Assembly: GCF_000515115.1 (NCBI RefSeq) | Contig: NZ_KI911537.1 | Span: forward strand, 240,674-292,222 | Length of the DNA: 51,549 nt | DNA from: Nocardiopsis sp. CNT312 | Lineage (GTDB): Bacteria > Actinomycetota > Actinomycetes > Streptosporangiales > Streptosporangiaceae | Direction of reading: 5' to 3' | Shown: positions 22,798 through 33,320 of the stretch, one piece after another | How positions within the stretch are numbered: position 1 is the stretch's first letter | Layout: each line of letters opens with the position of its first letter | Made by a program: the position numbers and the translations under genes | The notes under the pieces: generated by a model | Seen by the model: the letters and a program-made list of their open reading frames with translations, nothing else | The model's database searches: none | What the model was told of the DNA's origin: nothing

Positions 22798-23856
22798 ATG
22801 GCGAACTCACCAGACCGCGTCCGCGTCCGGCTCTCCGAGATCTCACCCCGTGCCTACGAGCACCCGGCCGACCGGGGCGCCCTGGTCGCGCTCCGGTCGC
22901 TGCGCGGGTTCGACGAGGTGTTCAAACGCCTCTCCGGGCTCTTCAACGAGCGCGCGCTCCGACTGATGTTCCTGTCCAGCGCGGTGCGCGTCGGGCCCGC
23001 CCAGTTCCCGCACCTGTACGACTACGTGCGCGACGCCGCCTACGTCCTGGACATGGACGAGGTCCCCGAGCTCTACGTCCAGATGAACCCCAGGCCCAAC
23101 GCCATGGCGATCGGCAGCCACAAGCCGTTCATCGTGATGACCACGGGCCTGTTCGACCTCCTCGACGCCGAGGAGCAGCGGTTCGTCATCGGGCACGAGG
23201 TGGGCCACGTCCTCAGCGGCCACGCCGTCTACCGCACCATGCTGCTCGCCCTCATCCAGCTCGCCACCCGCGTGGCGTGGATCCCGCTGGGCTACATCGG
23301 CCTGCGCGCGATCGTCGCCGCCCTGGAGGAGTGGTACCGCAAGTCCGAGCTGTCCTGCGACCGCGCGGGCATCCTGGCCTGCCAGAACCCGGACGCCGGC
23401 AAGCGCGCCCTCATGAAGATGGCGGGCGGCTCCACCCTCGTGGAGATGAACCCCGACGCCTTCCTGGAGCAGGCGCGCGAGTACGAGAAGGGCGGCGACG
23501 CCCGCGACAGCCTCCTCAAACTGCTGAGCCTCACCGGCCAGACCCACCCGTTCGCGGTGGTGCGCATGGCCGAGCTGCACCGGTGGGTGGAGGAGGGCTC
23601 CTACCGGCGCATCCTCGACGGCGACTACCCGCGCCGGGCCTCGGACCGCGACGCCAGCGTGGGCGAGGAGGCCCGCAACGCGGCCCGGCACTACAAGCAG
23701 TCCTGGGAACGGACCGAGGACCCCCTGCTGGGGACCCTGCGCGACGTGGCCGGAAGCGCGGCCAGCGCGGGCGGGAAGATCTTCGACACCGTGGCGGACC
23801 GCTGGCGGGGCGGCTCCCGCGCCTCTTCCGGGTCCTCCCAGTCCTCGTCCTCCTGA
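22798..23856 (+). CDS. M48-family zinc metallopeptidase
   Basis: 352 residues. Zinc motif HEVGH at 133-137, with the third ligand Glu184 in the downstream ELSCDRAG segment, as in the M48 HtpX/Ste24 family. A hydrophobic stretch between them (MLLALIQLATRVAWIPLGYI) probably dips into the membrane. There is no N-terminal signal, and the C-terminus is a low-complexity Ser/Gly tail. Likely a membrane-associated protease. Leaderless-type promoter directly upstream, single-gene unit convergent with proA (43-nt gap). Confidence 0.9.
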   Translation: MANSPDRVRVRLSEISPRAYEHPADRGALVALRSLRGFDEVFKRLSGLFNERALRLMFLSSAVRVGPAQFPHLYDYVRDAAYVLDMDEVPELYVQMNPRPNAMAIGSHKPFIVMTTGLFDLLDAEEQRFVIGHEVGHVLSGHAVYRTMLLALIQLATRVAWIPLGYIGLRAIVAALEEWYRKSELSCDRAGILACQNPDAGKRALMKMAGGSTLVEMNPDAFLEQAREYEKGGDARDSLLKLLSLTGQTHPFAVVRMAELHRWVEEGSYRRILDGDYPRRASDRDASVGEEARNAARHYKQSWERTEDPLLGTLRDVAGSAASAGGKIFDTVADRWRGGSRASSGSSQSSSS

Positions 23857-23898
23857 CGTCCGCGTGCGGGGCCGCTCCGGGGCGGCCCCGCCGCCGGA

Positions 23899-25173
23899 TC
23901 ACTTCAGGTGGCCGTCCCCGGTGACCACGTACTTGGTCGAGGTCATCTCGGTGAGCCCCATGGGACCGCGCGCGTGCAGCTTCTGGTTGGAGATGCCGAT
24001 CTCCGCTCCGAACCCGAACTCGCCCCCGTCGGTGAAGCGGGTGGAGGCGTTCACCATCACCGCGGCCGAGTCGACCCTGGAGACGAAGTACCGGGACGCG
24101 GCCAGGGAGTCGGTGACGATGGCCTCGGTGTGCTGGGTGGAGTACCGGCGGATGTGCCCGATCGCGTCGTCGATCGTGGCGACCACCCGCACCGCCAGGT
24201 CCATGGACAGGTACTCGGTGGCCCAGTCCTCCTCGGTGGCCTCGACCACGGTCGCCCGGGCCCCGGCGGCCTCGGCGGCGGCGACCACGCGCGGGTCCCC
24301 GTGCACGGTCACCCCGGCCTCGGCGAGGGAGTCCAGGACGCGCGGCAGGAAGGCGTCGGCCACCGACTCGTGCACAAGCAGGGTCTCCGCGGAGTTGCAC
24401 ACCGAGCAGCGCTGGGCCTTGGAGTTGGTGGTGATGGCGACGGCCTTGTCGAGGTCGGCCGCCTCGTCCACGTACACGTGGCACAGCCCCTCGCCCGTCT
24501 CGATGACCGGGACGGTGGAGTCGCGCACGACGGCCTGGATGAGTGCGCCGCCGCCGCGCGGGATGAGCACGTCGACCAGGCCGCGCGCCCGCATGAGCGC
24601 GGTGGAGGACTCGCGGGTGCGGCCGGGCACCATCTGGATCGCGTCGACCGGCACTCCGGTGCCCTCCAGGGCGTCGCGCAGGACAGCGATGATGGCGCTG
24701 TTGGAGGCGTAGGCCGAAGAAGAGCCGCGCAGCAGGGCCGCGTTGCCGCTCTTGAGACACAGGGCGGCGGCGTCGACCGTGACGTTGGGCCGCCCCTCGT
24801 AGATGATCCCGATGACACCGAGCGGGACCCGGATCTGGCGCAGGTCCAGGCCGTTGGGCAGGACACCGCCGCGGACGGACTCCCCGACCGGGTCGGGCAG
24901 TTCGACGATCTCGCGCACGGCGTCGGCGATGGCCGCGACGCGCTGGGGGGTGAGCGTGAGCCGGTCGATCATGGCCGGGCCCGTGCCCTCCCGGCGGGCG
25001 CGCTCCACGTCCTCGGTGTTGGCCGCGGTGATCTCGTCGCTCCTCTTGACGAGGGCGTCGGCGATGGCCGTGAGCGCGGCGTCCTTCACGGCGCGGCTGA
25101 GCGGGGCGAGGTCGGCCGCCGCGTCCCGGGCGCGTTCGGCTACCGCGTGGACCTCGCGTTCGGTGTCACTCAT
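23899..25173 (-). CDS. proA: Glutamate-5-semialdehyde dehydrogenase (gamma-glutamyl phosphate reductase)
   Basis: 424 residues. NADPH-dependent reduction of gamma-glutamyl phosphate, second step of proline synthesis. Recognised by [31 protein letters not shown], the catalytic cysteine Cys259 in SVCNSAET, and [23 protein letters not shown] start with GAGAG upstream. It is separated from proB by the PemK-like and SDR genes, whereas in many relatives proB and proA are adjacent. Confidence 0.97.
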   Translation of the reverse strand: MSDTEREVHAVAERARDAAADLAPLSRAVKDAALTAIADALVKRSDEITAANTEDVERARREGTGPAMIDRLTLTPQRVAAIADAVREIVELPDPVGESVRGGVLPNGLDLRQIRVPLGVIGIIYEGRPNVTVDAAALCLKSGNAALLRGSSSAYASNSAIIAVLRDALEGTGVPVDAIQMVPGRTRESSTALMRARGLVDVLIPRGGGALIQAVVRDSTVPVIETGEGLCHVYVDEAADLDKAVAITTNSKAQRCSVCNSAETLLVHESVADAFLPRVLDSLAEAGVTVHGDPRVVAAAEAAGARATVVEATEEDWATEYLSMDLAVRVVATIDDAIGHIRRYSTQHTEAIVTDSLAASRYFVSRVDSAAVMVNASTRFTDGGEFGFGAEIGISNQKLHARGPMGLTEMTSTKYVVTGDGHLK

Positions 25174-25428
25174 CGTGTGTTTCTCTCTCGGTGTCGGGAG
25201 GCTGCCCCGGCGTGCCCGTCCGTGTCGTCGAAGGACTTCGGGCCGGGGTGCGCTCTCCAGCGTATAGCCGCGCCGTCTCCCCCGCCCGGGTACCGCACCG
25301 GTGACGGGAGGCCCCGGACGGATCCCTGCGGGGAGACACCCGGCCGCCCCGTCCCGGTGGGGGCTGGGCGGCGGCCCCTCCGGCCCGATCGTCCCGGTGG
25401 GGCCCGGGGACCCGTGAGGGGGGCCGGG

Positions 25429-25860
25429 TCAGCTCCAGCCGTAGCGGGCGCGCAAGACGTCGGCGACCAGCCAGAACACCTCCTCGTCGAGGACGGCGGC
25501 CTCCCGGCGGATGTCGTCCTCGTCGAACTCGAAGAGGCGGTCGACCCTGATGTGGGAGTCGCGCCTCTCCCGGTCCCAGGCACCGGAGCCGATGGGCAGC
25601 CAGTCCTGGCGCTCCCAGTGGTCGGGGGTCTGGGAGGAGAGCATCAGCCCGTGCAGCCGTCCGTCCTTGCGGCCCACGACCAGCATCGGCCGGTCCTTGC
25701 CCTGCTCCGGGTCCTCCTCGTAGGGGACCCACGTCCAGACGATCTCGCCGGCGTCGGCGAGGCCGTCGCGTTCGGGCGCGTAGACGAGGCGGGTGGCGTT
25801 GCTCTCGGTGGGGATCTCTCGGACCTGGCCCTTGTGGGGGTGTGTGGTGTCTTCGCTCAC
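25429..25860 (-). CDS. PemK/MazF-like protein
   Basis: 143 residues. The core resembles the PemK/MazF toxin fold: GEIVWTWVPYEEDPEQGKDRPMLVVGRK in pieces (RPMLVVGR is the family hallmark), LHGLMLSSQTPDH, and DSHIRVDRLFEF. No antitoxin-like small gene is adjacent, so a housekeeping or solitary relative is more likely than an active toxin module. GTG start preceded by a leaderless-type -10 box. Divergent from the SDR gene. Confidence 0.8.
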   Translation of the reverse strand: MSEDTTHPHKGQVREIPTESNATRLVYAPERDGLADAGEIVWTWVPYEEDPEQGKDRPMLVVGRKDGRLHGLMLSSQTPDHWERQDWLPIGSGAWDRERRDSHIRVDRLFEFDEDDIRREAAVLDEEVFWLVADVLRARYGWS

Positions 25861-25866
25861 CTCGGC

Positions 25867-25872
25867 ATCCTA
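25867..25872 (-). promoter_or_regulatory. -10 box TAGGAT for leaderless PemK-like gene
   Basis: On the minus strand TAGGAT is followed by 6 nt and then the GTG start at 25860. Confidence 0.55.
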
Positions 25873-25950
25873 GGTCCCCGCGCCCGACCCGCGCGACGGA
25901 CGAGCGCGACCCTTCCCCAGTAGGGTGCAATATGTCTGGAAAGTCCGTTC

Positions 25951-26718
25951 ATGAGCACGGGGAGTGGAATGAGCAGGGGAACCGTCGTCATCACCGGGGC
26001 GAGCTCCGGCCTGGGAGCGGAGATGGCGCGCCAGTTCGCGGCACTCGGCTACGACCTGGGGCTGTCCGCCCGCCGCACGGAGCGCCTGGAGGCCCTGCGC
26101 GAGGAAATCACCGCGGCCCACCCCGACCGCAGGGTGGTCCTCCAGACCCTCGACGTCACCGACGACGAGGCCGTCTTCCGGGTGATGGACCGGTTCGCCG
26201 GGGAACTCGGCACCCTGGACCGGGTCATCGTCAACGCGGGCCTGGGCAAGGGGGCCGCCCTGGGCAGGGGCCGGTTCGACGCCAACCGCCAGACCGCCAT
26301 GACCAACTTCGTGGGGGCCCTCGCCCAGACCGAGGCCGCTCTGAAGGTCTTCCGCGCCCAGGAACGCGGACACCTGGTCATCATCTCGTCGATGTCGGCG
26401 CTGCGCGGCATGCGCAAGGCCATGACGGTCTACGCCGCCTCCAAGGCCGGAGTGGCCGCCCTGGCCGAGGGCGTGCGCTCCGAGCGCATCCCCGGTGTGG
26501 ACGTGTCGGTCGTCTACCCGGGCTACATCCGGTCGGAGATGAACGAGCACGTCGAGCAGAAGACCCGGTTCATGGCGGACACGGAAACCGGCGTGCGCGC
26601 CATGGTCGGGGCCATCGAGAAGCGCAGGGCCAAGGCCTACGTGCCCGCCTGGCCCTGGGTGCCGATCGGCTGGGCGATGCGGGTGCTGCCGCTGTCGGTG
26701 GTGCGCAAGATGGCCTGA
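25951..26718 (+). CDS. Short-chain dehydrogenase/reductase (SDR)
   Basis: 255 residues, classical SDR. Cofactor motif TGASSGLG near the N-terminus, DVTDDEAVFRVMDRF, NAG at VIVNAGLGKG, catalytic Ser in IISSMSALRG and YAASK. The Arg after the glycine motif (SARRTERL) favours NADPH. The C-terminal hydrophobic stretch (YVPAWPWVPIGWAMRVLPLS) may associate with membrane. Substrate unknown. The ATG at 25951 has GGAAAG seven bases upstream; an ATG at 25969 with GGGGAG is an equally good start. Confidence 0.9.
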   Translation: MSTGSGMSRGTVVITGASSGLGAEMARQFAALGYDLGLSARRTERLEALREEITAAHPDRRVVLQTLDVTDDEAVFRVMDRFAGELGTLDRVIVNAGLGKGAALGRGRFDANRQTAMTNFVGALAQTEAALKVFRAQERGHLVIISSMSALRGMRKAMTVYAASKAGVAALAEGVRSERIPGVDVSVVYPGYIRSEMNEHVEQKTRFMADTETGVRAMVGAIEKRRAKAYVPAWPWVPIGWAMRVLPLSVVRKMA

Positions 26719-26734
26719 TCTGCCCGCACACGGC

Positions 26735-27883
26735 TCACAGGACGACCATGTCGTCGCGGTGCACGAGTTCGCGTTCGTAGGAGGGCCCCATCTCGCGGGC
26801 CAGCCACCGCGTGGACCGCCCCATCATGTCGGGCACCTCGGAGGCGTCGTAGTTGACCAGGCCGCGCGCGACCACGTTGCCCTGCTCGTCGCGCAGGTCA
26901 ACGGGGTCTCCCGCGTGGAACGCCCCGGCCACCCGGACCACGCCGGCGGGCAGCAGCGAGGCCTTCTCGCTCACCACGGCCCTGACCGCCCCCGGGTCCA
27001 GCACCAGGCTGCCCCGACCCGCGGTGGCGTGCGCCAACCAGAGCTGGCGGGTCGAGGGACGGCGACCGTTGCCCGGCGCGAAGAGGGTGCCCACCCGCTC
27101 CCCCGCGAGGGCTGCGCGCGCGTTGGCCGCCGAGGTGAGCACCGTCTGGACCCCGGCCTCGGTGGCGATGCGGGCCGACTCCACCTTCGTCACCATCCCG
27201 CCGGTGCCCACGCCGCGCTTGCCCGCGGTTCCGATGTCGATGCCGTCCAGGTCCCCGGGGCCGCGCACGAGGTGCACCACGGAGGTGGAGGGGTCAGAGG
27301 GATTGCCGTCGTAGAGGGCGTCCACGTCCGAGAGCAGCACGAGCGCGTCGGCGCGCATCAGGTGGGCGACGAGGGCGGCGAGACGGTCGTTGTCGCCGAA
27401 CCGGATCTCGTGGGTGGCCACCGTGTCGTTCTCGTTGACGATGGGGAGCGCGCCGATGTCCAGGAGACGGCGCAGGGTGCGCTGGGCGTTGCGGTGCTGC
27501 ACCCGGCGCATCATGTCCTCCACCGTGAGCAGGACCTGGGCGGCGTTGAGGCCGTGCCCGGCCAGTTCGGCGGTGTAGGAGGCCAGGAGCAGCCCCTGCC
27601 CGACGCTGGCGGCGGCCTGCTGCGAGGCCAGGTCACGCGGCCGATGGGCCAGGCCGAGCGGGGTCATCCCGGCGGCGACCGCACCGGAGGAGACCAGGAT
27701 GACCTCCTGGCCCAGGGCGCGGCGGGCTGCCAGGACCTCGACGAGGTCGCGGATGCGGCCGGAGTCGATCCGGCCCTCGGGGGTCGTCAGTGACGACGAC
27801 CCCACCTTCACCACGACCCGTCCCGCACCCGCGACCGCCTTGCGGCCCGCCTCTTCGAGTTCGTCGCTTCGTTCGGTTCTCAC
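26735..27883 (-). CDS. proB: Glutamate 5-kinase with C-terminal PUA domain
   Basis: 382 residues. First step of proline synthesis, ATP-dependent phosphorylation of glutamate. Kinase domain: VVVKVGSSSLTTPEGRID, VILVSSGAVAAGM, LPIVNENDTVA, GTGGMVTKVESARIA. A PUA domain (~275-370) follows, as in full-length ProB. GTG at 27883 is chosen for its position next to the kinase fold; a GTG at 27913 would add ten residues. It follows obgE by 93 nt, a conserved order in actinobacteria. Feedback inhibition by proline is expected from the family. Confidence 0.95.
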   Translation of the reverse strand: MRTERSDELEEAGRKAVAGAGRVVVKVGSSSLTTPEGRIDSGRIRDLVEVLAARRALGQEVILVSSGAVAAGMTPLGLAHRPRDLASQQAAASVGQGLLLASYTAELAGHGLNAAQVLLTVEDMMRRVQHRNAQRTLRRLLDIGALPIVNENDTVATHEIRFGDNDRLAALVAHLMRADALVLLSDVDALYDGNPSDPSTSVVHLVRGPGDLDGIDIGTAGKRGVGTGGMVTKVESARIATEAGVQTVLTSAANARAALAGERVGTLFAPGNGRRPSTRQLWLAHATAGRGSLVLDPGAVRAVVSEKASLLPAGVVRVAGAFHAGDPVDLRDEQGNVVARGLVNYDASEVPDMMGRSTRWLAREMGPSYERELVHRDDMVVL

Positions 27884-27976
27884 GCTGTCCACCGAGGGCT
27901 TTGTCCGTGGCACGGCCAGGCCGCGCGTACCTAATGGGGGTCTCCGGCTGGTGTGGAGCGTCCGTCCCCGCGCGGG

Positions 27977-29723
<1,747 letters not shown>

Positions 29724-29736
29724 CTCTCCAGGCCTC

Positions 29737-30048
29737 CTACTTCGCCGCGATGCCGGTGACGCGCACCTGGGTGTGCTTCTGGCGGTGACCCATGCGCTTC
29801 TTGTAACCGGTCTTGTTCTTGTACTTCATGATGTTGATCTTGGGACCGGCGGTCTCGCCGAGGACCTCGGCGGTGACCGTGTACCCGTTCAGCTTGTCGG
29901 CCTCGCTGATGACGTTGTCACCGTCGACGACAAGGATGGGCTGCCACGTCAGGGTGGCACCGGCCTCCTGGGAGACCTTGTCGATGTTCAGGACGTCATC
30001 GACGGACACCTTCTCCTGTCGGCCGCCCGCTCGCACGATCGCGTACAC
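29737..30048 (-). CDS. rplU: 50S ribosomal protein L21
   Basis: 103 residues: [20 protein letters not shown] at the N-terminus and [14 protein letters not shown] at the C-terminus are diagnostic. GTG at 30048 matches the family length; an ATG 39 nt upstream would add 13 atypical residues. Preceded by a long structured leader. Confidence 0.98.
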   Translation of the reverse strand: MYAIVRAGGRQEKVSVDDVLNIDKVSQEAGATLTWQPILVVDGDNVISEADKLNGYTVTAEVLGETAGPKINIMKYKNKTGYKKRMGHRQKHTQVRVTGIAAK

Positions 30049-30335
30049 CGGGTCACTCTCTTCCTGCTCGCTCAACGAATAATGCACTCACTGGGACCAT
30101 TCCCGGGGGAAGTCCATCCCCGCTGGCGCGGGGCCCCCGGGTCAGCCCTGCCTGTGCCAGGCCTGGCTGTGAAGGGGCCGCCCCCACCTGGGTGGGGAGA
30201 AGCCTCGTTCCACGATCCTTGAATCGCCTGTAGCGGGGCGCGGGGATCTGAGGGAAACAAACCCTGCGTGGAGAGCACTTCGGTGTCGGGGCCCGCACTG
30301 TCGCGAAGCGCGCCGACGCACCGCCCATCAGATTA
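30049..30335 (-). promoter_or_regulatory. Promoter and long structured leader of rplU
   Basis: On the minus strand TAATCT (30335-30330) is a good -10 box, which would give a leader of about 275 nt before the GTG. The leader can form several hairpins: CCCCACC-TG-GGTGGGG (near 30182-30197), GCCAGGCCTGGC (30156-30167) and CCCCGC-tggc-GCGGGG (30118-30133). An untranslated leader of this length before a ribosomal protein operon suggests feedback regulation. No reliable gene lies between rplU and rne. Confidence 0.5.
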
Positions 30336-30423
30336 CCACCGGCTCACCACGGGCCTGTACATGTGCCCGCACCCGGACCGGTTCGGCACCGGTCCGGACA
30401 CGCGACGGGACCCGGGGACCGGG

Positions 30424-33162
30424 CTATCCGGTCTCGGCGGCGGCCCCGGCGGCCGCCGTCCTGGTGCGCCGCGTCCTGCGGCGCTTGGGGCGCTCGGGGG
30501 TGTCCTCAGCGGTGCCCTCGGCCTCGGAGCGCAACTCCTGCGCGGCCTGCTTCCCGGGGGCCTCGCCAGGTGTGTCGGAGGCGGGGGACCCCCGCTCCGC
30601 CGTGTCCTCCCCGGAATGCTCCGGCTGCTCTCCGGCGGACTCGGCCGCCCTCTTGGAGCGGGAGGCGCGCTTGCGCGTCTTCCTGCCCTTGGCCGGCTGG
30701 TCGTCGGCCCCGGCCGCCTGTACCCCGCCCTCGTCGGATTCCGCGGCCTCGGGCCCGGTCTGGTCGTCCCCGGACCTGCCCTTGTCCTTGCCCTTGTCGG
30801 ACTGTTCCGCCTCGGCCTTGGACTTCTTCTTCTTGCGGCCCCCGCCCTTGCCCTCCACGGGTTCGGCCGCCAGCACCAGACCGCGGCCGCTGCAGTGGTC
30901 ACAGGTGTGGGAGAAGGCCTCCAGCAGGCCCTGGCCGACGCGCTTGCGCGTCATCTGCACCAGGCCCAGCGAGGTGACCTCGGCCACCTGGTGCTTGGTG
31001 CGGTCGCGCGAGAGGCATTCGAGCATGCGGCGCAGCACCAGGTCGCGGTTGGACTCCAGCACCATGTCGATGAAGTCGATGACGATGATGCCGCCGATGT
31101 CGCGCAACCGGAGCTGGCGGACGATCTCCTCGGCAGCCTCCAGGTTGTTCTTGGTGACCGTCTCCTCGAGGTTGCCGCCCTGACCGGTGAACTTGCCGGT
31201 GTTGACGTCGACCACGGTCATGGCCTCGGTCCGGTCGATGACGAGGGAGCCGCCGCTGGGCAGCCACACCTTGCGCTCCAGGGCCTTGTTGATCTGCTCG
31301 TCGACCCGGTAGGCGGCGAAGACGTCGCGGTCCCCGGTCCAGTGCGAGAGGCGTTCGGAGAGGTTCGGGGCCACGTAGTCCACGTACTCGTGGACGGTGT
31401 CCCACGCCTCCTCCCCGGAGACCACCAGGCTGGAGAAGTCCTCGTTGAACACGTCGCGCACGACCCGCACCGTCAGGTCGGGCTCGCTGTTGAGCAGGGA
31501 CGGCGCGCTCGCCGACTTCGACTTGCGCTTGATGGACTCCCACTGCTTGGCCAGGCGCGAGATGTCGCGCTCCAACTCCTCCTCACTGGCCCCCTCCGCG
31601 GCGGTGCGCACGATCACGCCGGCGTCGGAGGGCATCACCTTCTTGAGGATCTGCTTCAGGCGCGCCCGCTCCTTGTCGGGGAGTTTGCGGCTGATCCCGG
31701 TCATGGAGCCGCCGGGCACGTAGACCATGTAGCGGCCGGGCAGGCTGACCTGGCTGGTGAGGCGGGCACCCTTGTGTCCGATGGGGTCCTTGGTGACCTG
31801 CACCAGGACGGACTGGCCGGACTTGAGCACCGACTCGATGCGCTTGGGCTGGCCCTCCAGCCCGAAGGAGTCCCAGTTGACCTCGCCCGCGTACAGGACG
31901 GCGTTGCGGCCCTTGCCGATGTCGACGAAGGCCGCCTCCATGGACGGGAGCACGTTCTGCACCCGGCCCAGGTACACGTTGCCCACGTAGGAGCGGTGGG
32001 CGGCCCGGTCGACGTAGTGCTCGACGAGCACGTCGTCCTCCAGGACCGCGATCTGTGTGCGGTCCTCGATACGGCGGACCACGAGGTCGCGCTTGACGGC
32101 CTCACGGCGGGCCAGGAACTCCGACTCGGTGACGATGGGGGCGCGGCGGCGCCCCTGCTCGCGGCCCTCGCGGCGGCGCTGCTTCTTGGCCTCCAGACGG
32201 GTGGAGCCGCGAACGGCCTGGACCTCGTCCTCGATCGCCTTCTCCTGGCGCGGCTCGCGCACCTTCACCACGGTGTTCGGCGGGTCGTCGCTCGTGGACT
32301 CGCCCGAGGCACCGGCGCGGCGGCGGCGACGGCGGCGACGGCGGCTGGAGCCCTCCTCATCGGCGGTGCGGTCCGTACGTCGACCGCTCGCGGCGACGGG
32401 GGACGCGCCGGTCTCCTCGGCCGGTTCCTTCGCCTCCTTGCGCGCGGCCCTGCCCTCGATCTCGGTCGAGGCCTCCTCGGCCAACCGGGAGCGGCCCCGG
32501 CCCCGGCCGCCGCGGCGGCGGCGACGGCGGGTGGGGCGCTCCTCGGCTCCCTCGGCCTGCTCCTGGCCCTCCTCCTGCCCGGAGTCGCCGGAGGCGGCCC
32601 CGGTCTCCGCCTCGTCCTCGTCCTCCGCCTCGTCCTCGGCCGCCGTCTGGGCGGGGGCCGACGGGGGCGTCTGGGAGGCGACCGGCGGCTGGAAGAGCAT
32701 GGCGGGCGACTGGAAGAGGCCTCCGCCCTCACCGGCGTCGGCGGACTCGGTCCCCGCGCCGGAGGACTCGGGAGCGGTTTCGGCGGTCGCGCCGCTCTCC
32801 TCCCCCGCAGCCGGTCCGGCGGCCTTGCGCGTGGCGGGGCGCTTGCGGCGGCGCGGGGCGGGCTCCTCCTCAGGGCTGCCCGCCGCGCGCACGGTACGCC
32901 GGCGCGGGGCGGCCGCCACGGCGGTCTTGACCATGCCGCCCTCACCGGATCCGGCCAGGCTCGTGACGGGCCTGGAGGGAGGCGTGAAGACGTCGTCGGG
33001 TTCGGGGGGTGGTCCCGCGGCACGGCGTGCGCCCTGGGCGGGCGCCGGCGTGGTCACGCGCACCCCGCCCTCCCCCGCGGGAGGCGTCGCCGCCGTGTTC
33101 TCGGTTGTTTCAGTTGTACCCTCGGCGCCGTCGGCACCGGTCGTGGGCTCGTTGTCGAGCAT
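30424..33162 (-). CDS. rne: Rne/Rng-family ribonuclease (RNase E/G)
   Basis: 912 residues. The catalytic core is central: S1 domain with YVGNVYLGRVQNVLPSMEAA (~387), DNase-I-like acidic site TVVDVNTGKF (~650) and GGIIVIDFIDM (~694), and the zinc-link CDHCSGRG (~754). Long disordered arms flank it: about 350 N-terminal residues rich in Glu, Pro and Arg blocks (RRRRRRGGRGRGR), and about 150 C-terminal Lys/Arg/Glu residues. These arms are typical of actinobacterial RNase E and probably bind RNA and other degradosome proteins. Single-gene unit upstream of rplU. Confidence 0.96.
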   Translation of the reverse strand: MLDNEPTTGADGAEGTTETTENTAATPPAGEGGVRVTTPAPAQGARRAAGPPPEPDDVFTPPSRPVTSLAGSGEGGMVKTAVAAAPRRRTVRAAGSPEEEPAPRRRKRPATRKAAGPAAGEESGATAETAPESSGAGTESADAGEGGGLFQSPAMLFQPPVASQTPPSAPAQTAAEDEAEDEDEAETGAASGDSGQEEGQEQAEGAEERPTRRRRRRGGRGRGRSRLAEEASTEIEGRAARKEAKEPAEETGASPVAASGRRTDRTADEEGSSRRRRRRRRRAGASGESTSDDPPNTVVKVREPRQEKAIEDEVQAVRGSTRLEAKKQRRREGREQGRRRAPIVTESEFLARREAVKRDLVVRRIEDRTQIAVLEDDVLVEHYVDRAAHRSYVGNVYLGRVQNVLPSMEAAFVDIGKGRNAVLYAGEVNWDSFGLEGQPKRIESVLKSGQSVLVQVTKDPIGHKGARLTSQVSLPGRYMVYVPGGSMTGISRKLPDKERARLKQILKKVMPSDAGVIVRTAAEGASEEELERDISRLAKQWESIKRKSKSASAPSLLNSEPDLTVRVVRDVFNEDFSSLVVSGEEAWDTVHEYVDYVAPNLSERLSHWTGDRDVFAAYRVDEQINKALERKVWLPSGGSLVIDRTEAMTVVDVNTGKFTGQGGNLEETVTKNNLEAAEEIVRQLRLRDIGGIIVIDFIDMVLESNRDLVLRRMLECLSRDRTKHQVAEVTSLGLVQMTRKRVGQGLLEAFSHTCDHCSGRGLVLAAEPVEGKGGGRKKKKSKAEAEQSDKGKDKGRSGDDQTGPEAAESDEGGVQAAGADDQPAKGRKTRKRASRSKRAAESAGEQPEHSGEDTAERGSPASDTPGEAPGKQAAQELRSEAEGTAEDTPERPKRRRTRRTRTAAAGAAAETG

Positions 33163-33320
33163 CCGGGCGGTCTCCCGTCAAAGCCCTCGGGCGCGCCGCG
33201 ACCTCTCGGTCGGCGGCGCGGCTCACAAGAGCTGTCGTCGCTGTTCCAACGCCGACGGCGCTTGGGCGCCGCCGGCGCAAAGTCCTGTGGTCACGCCCGC
33301 GTTCCCCACCGCGGGGCCGC

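Noticed and set aside
25429..25860. Toxin-antitoxin locus
   Set aside because: Only the PemK-like gene is seen; the space on both sides holds no antitoxin-like frame.
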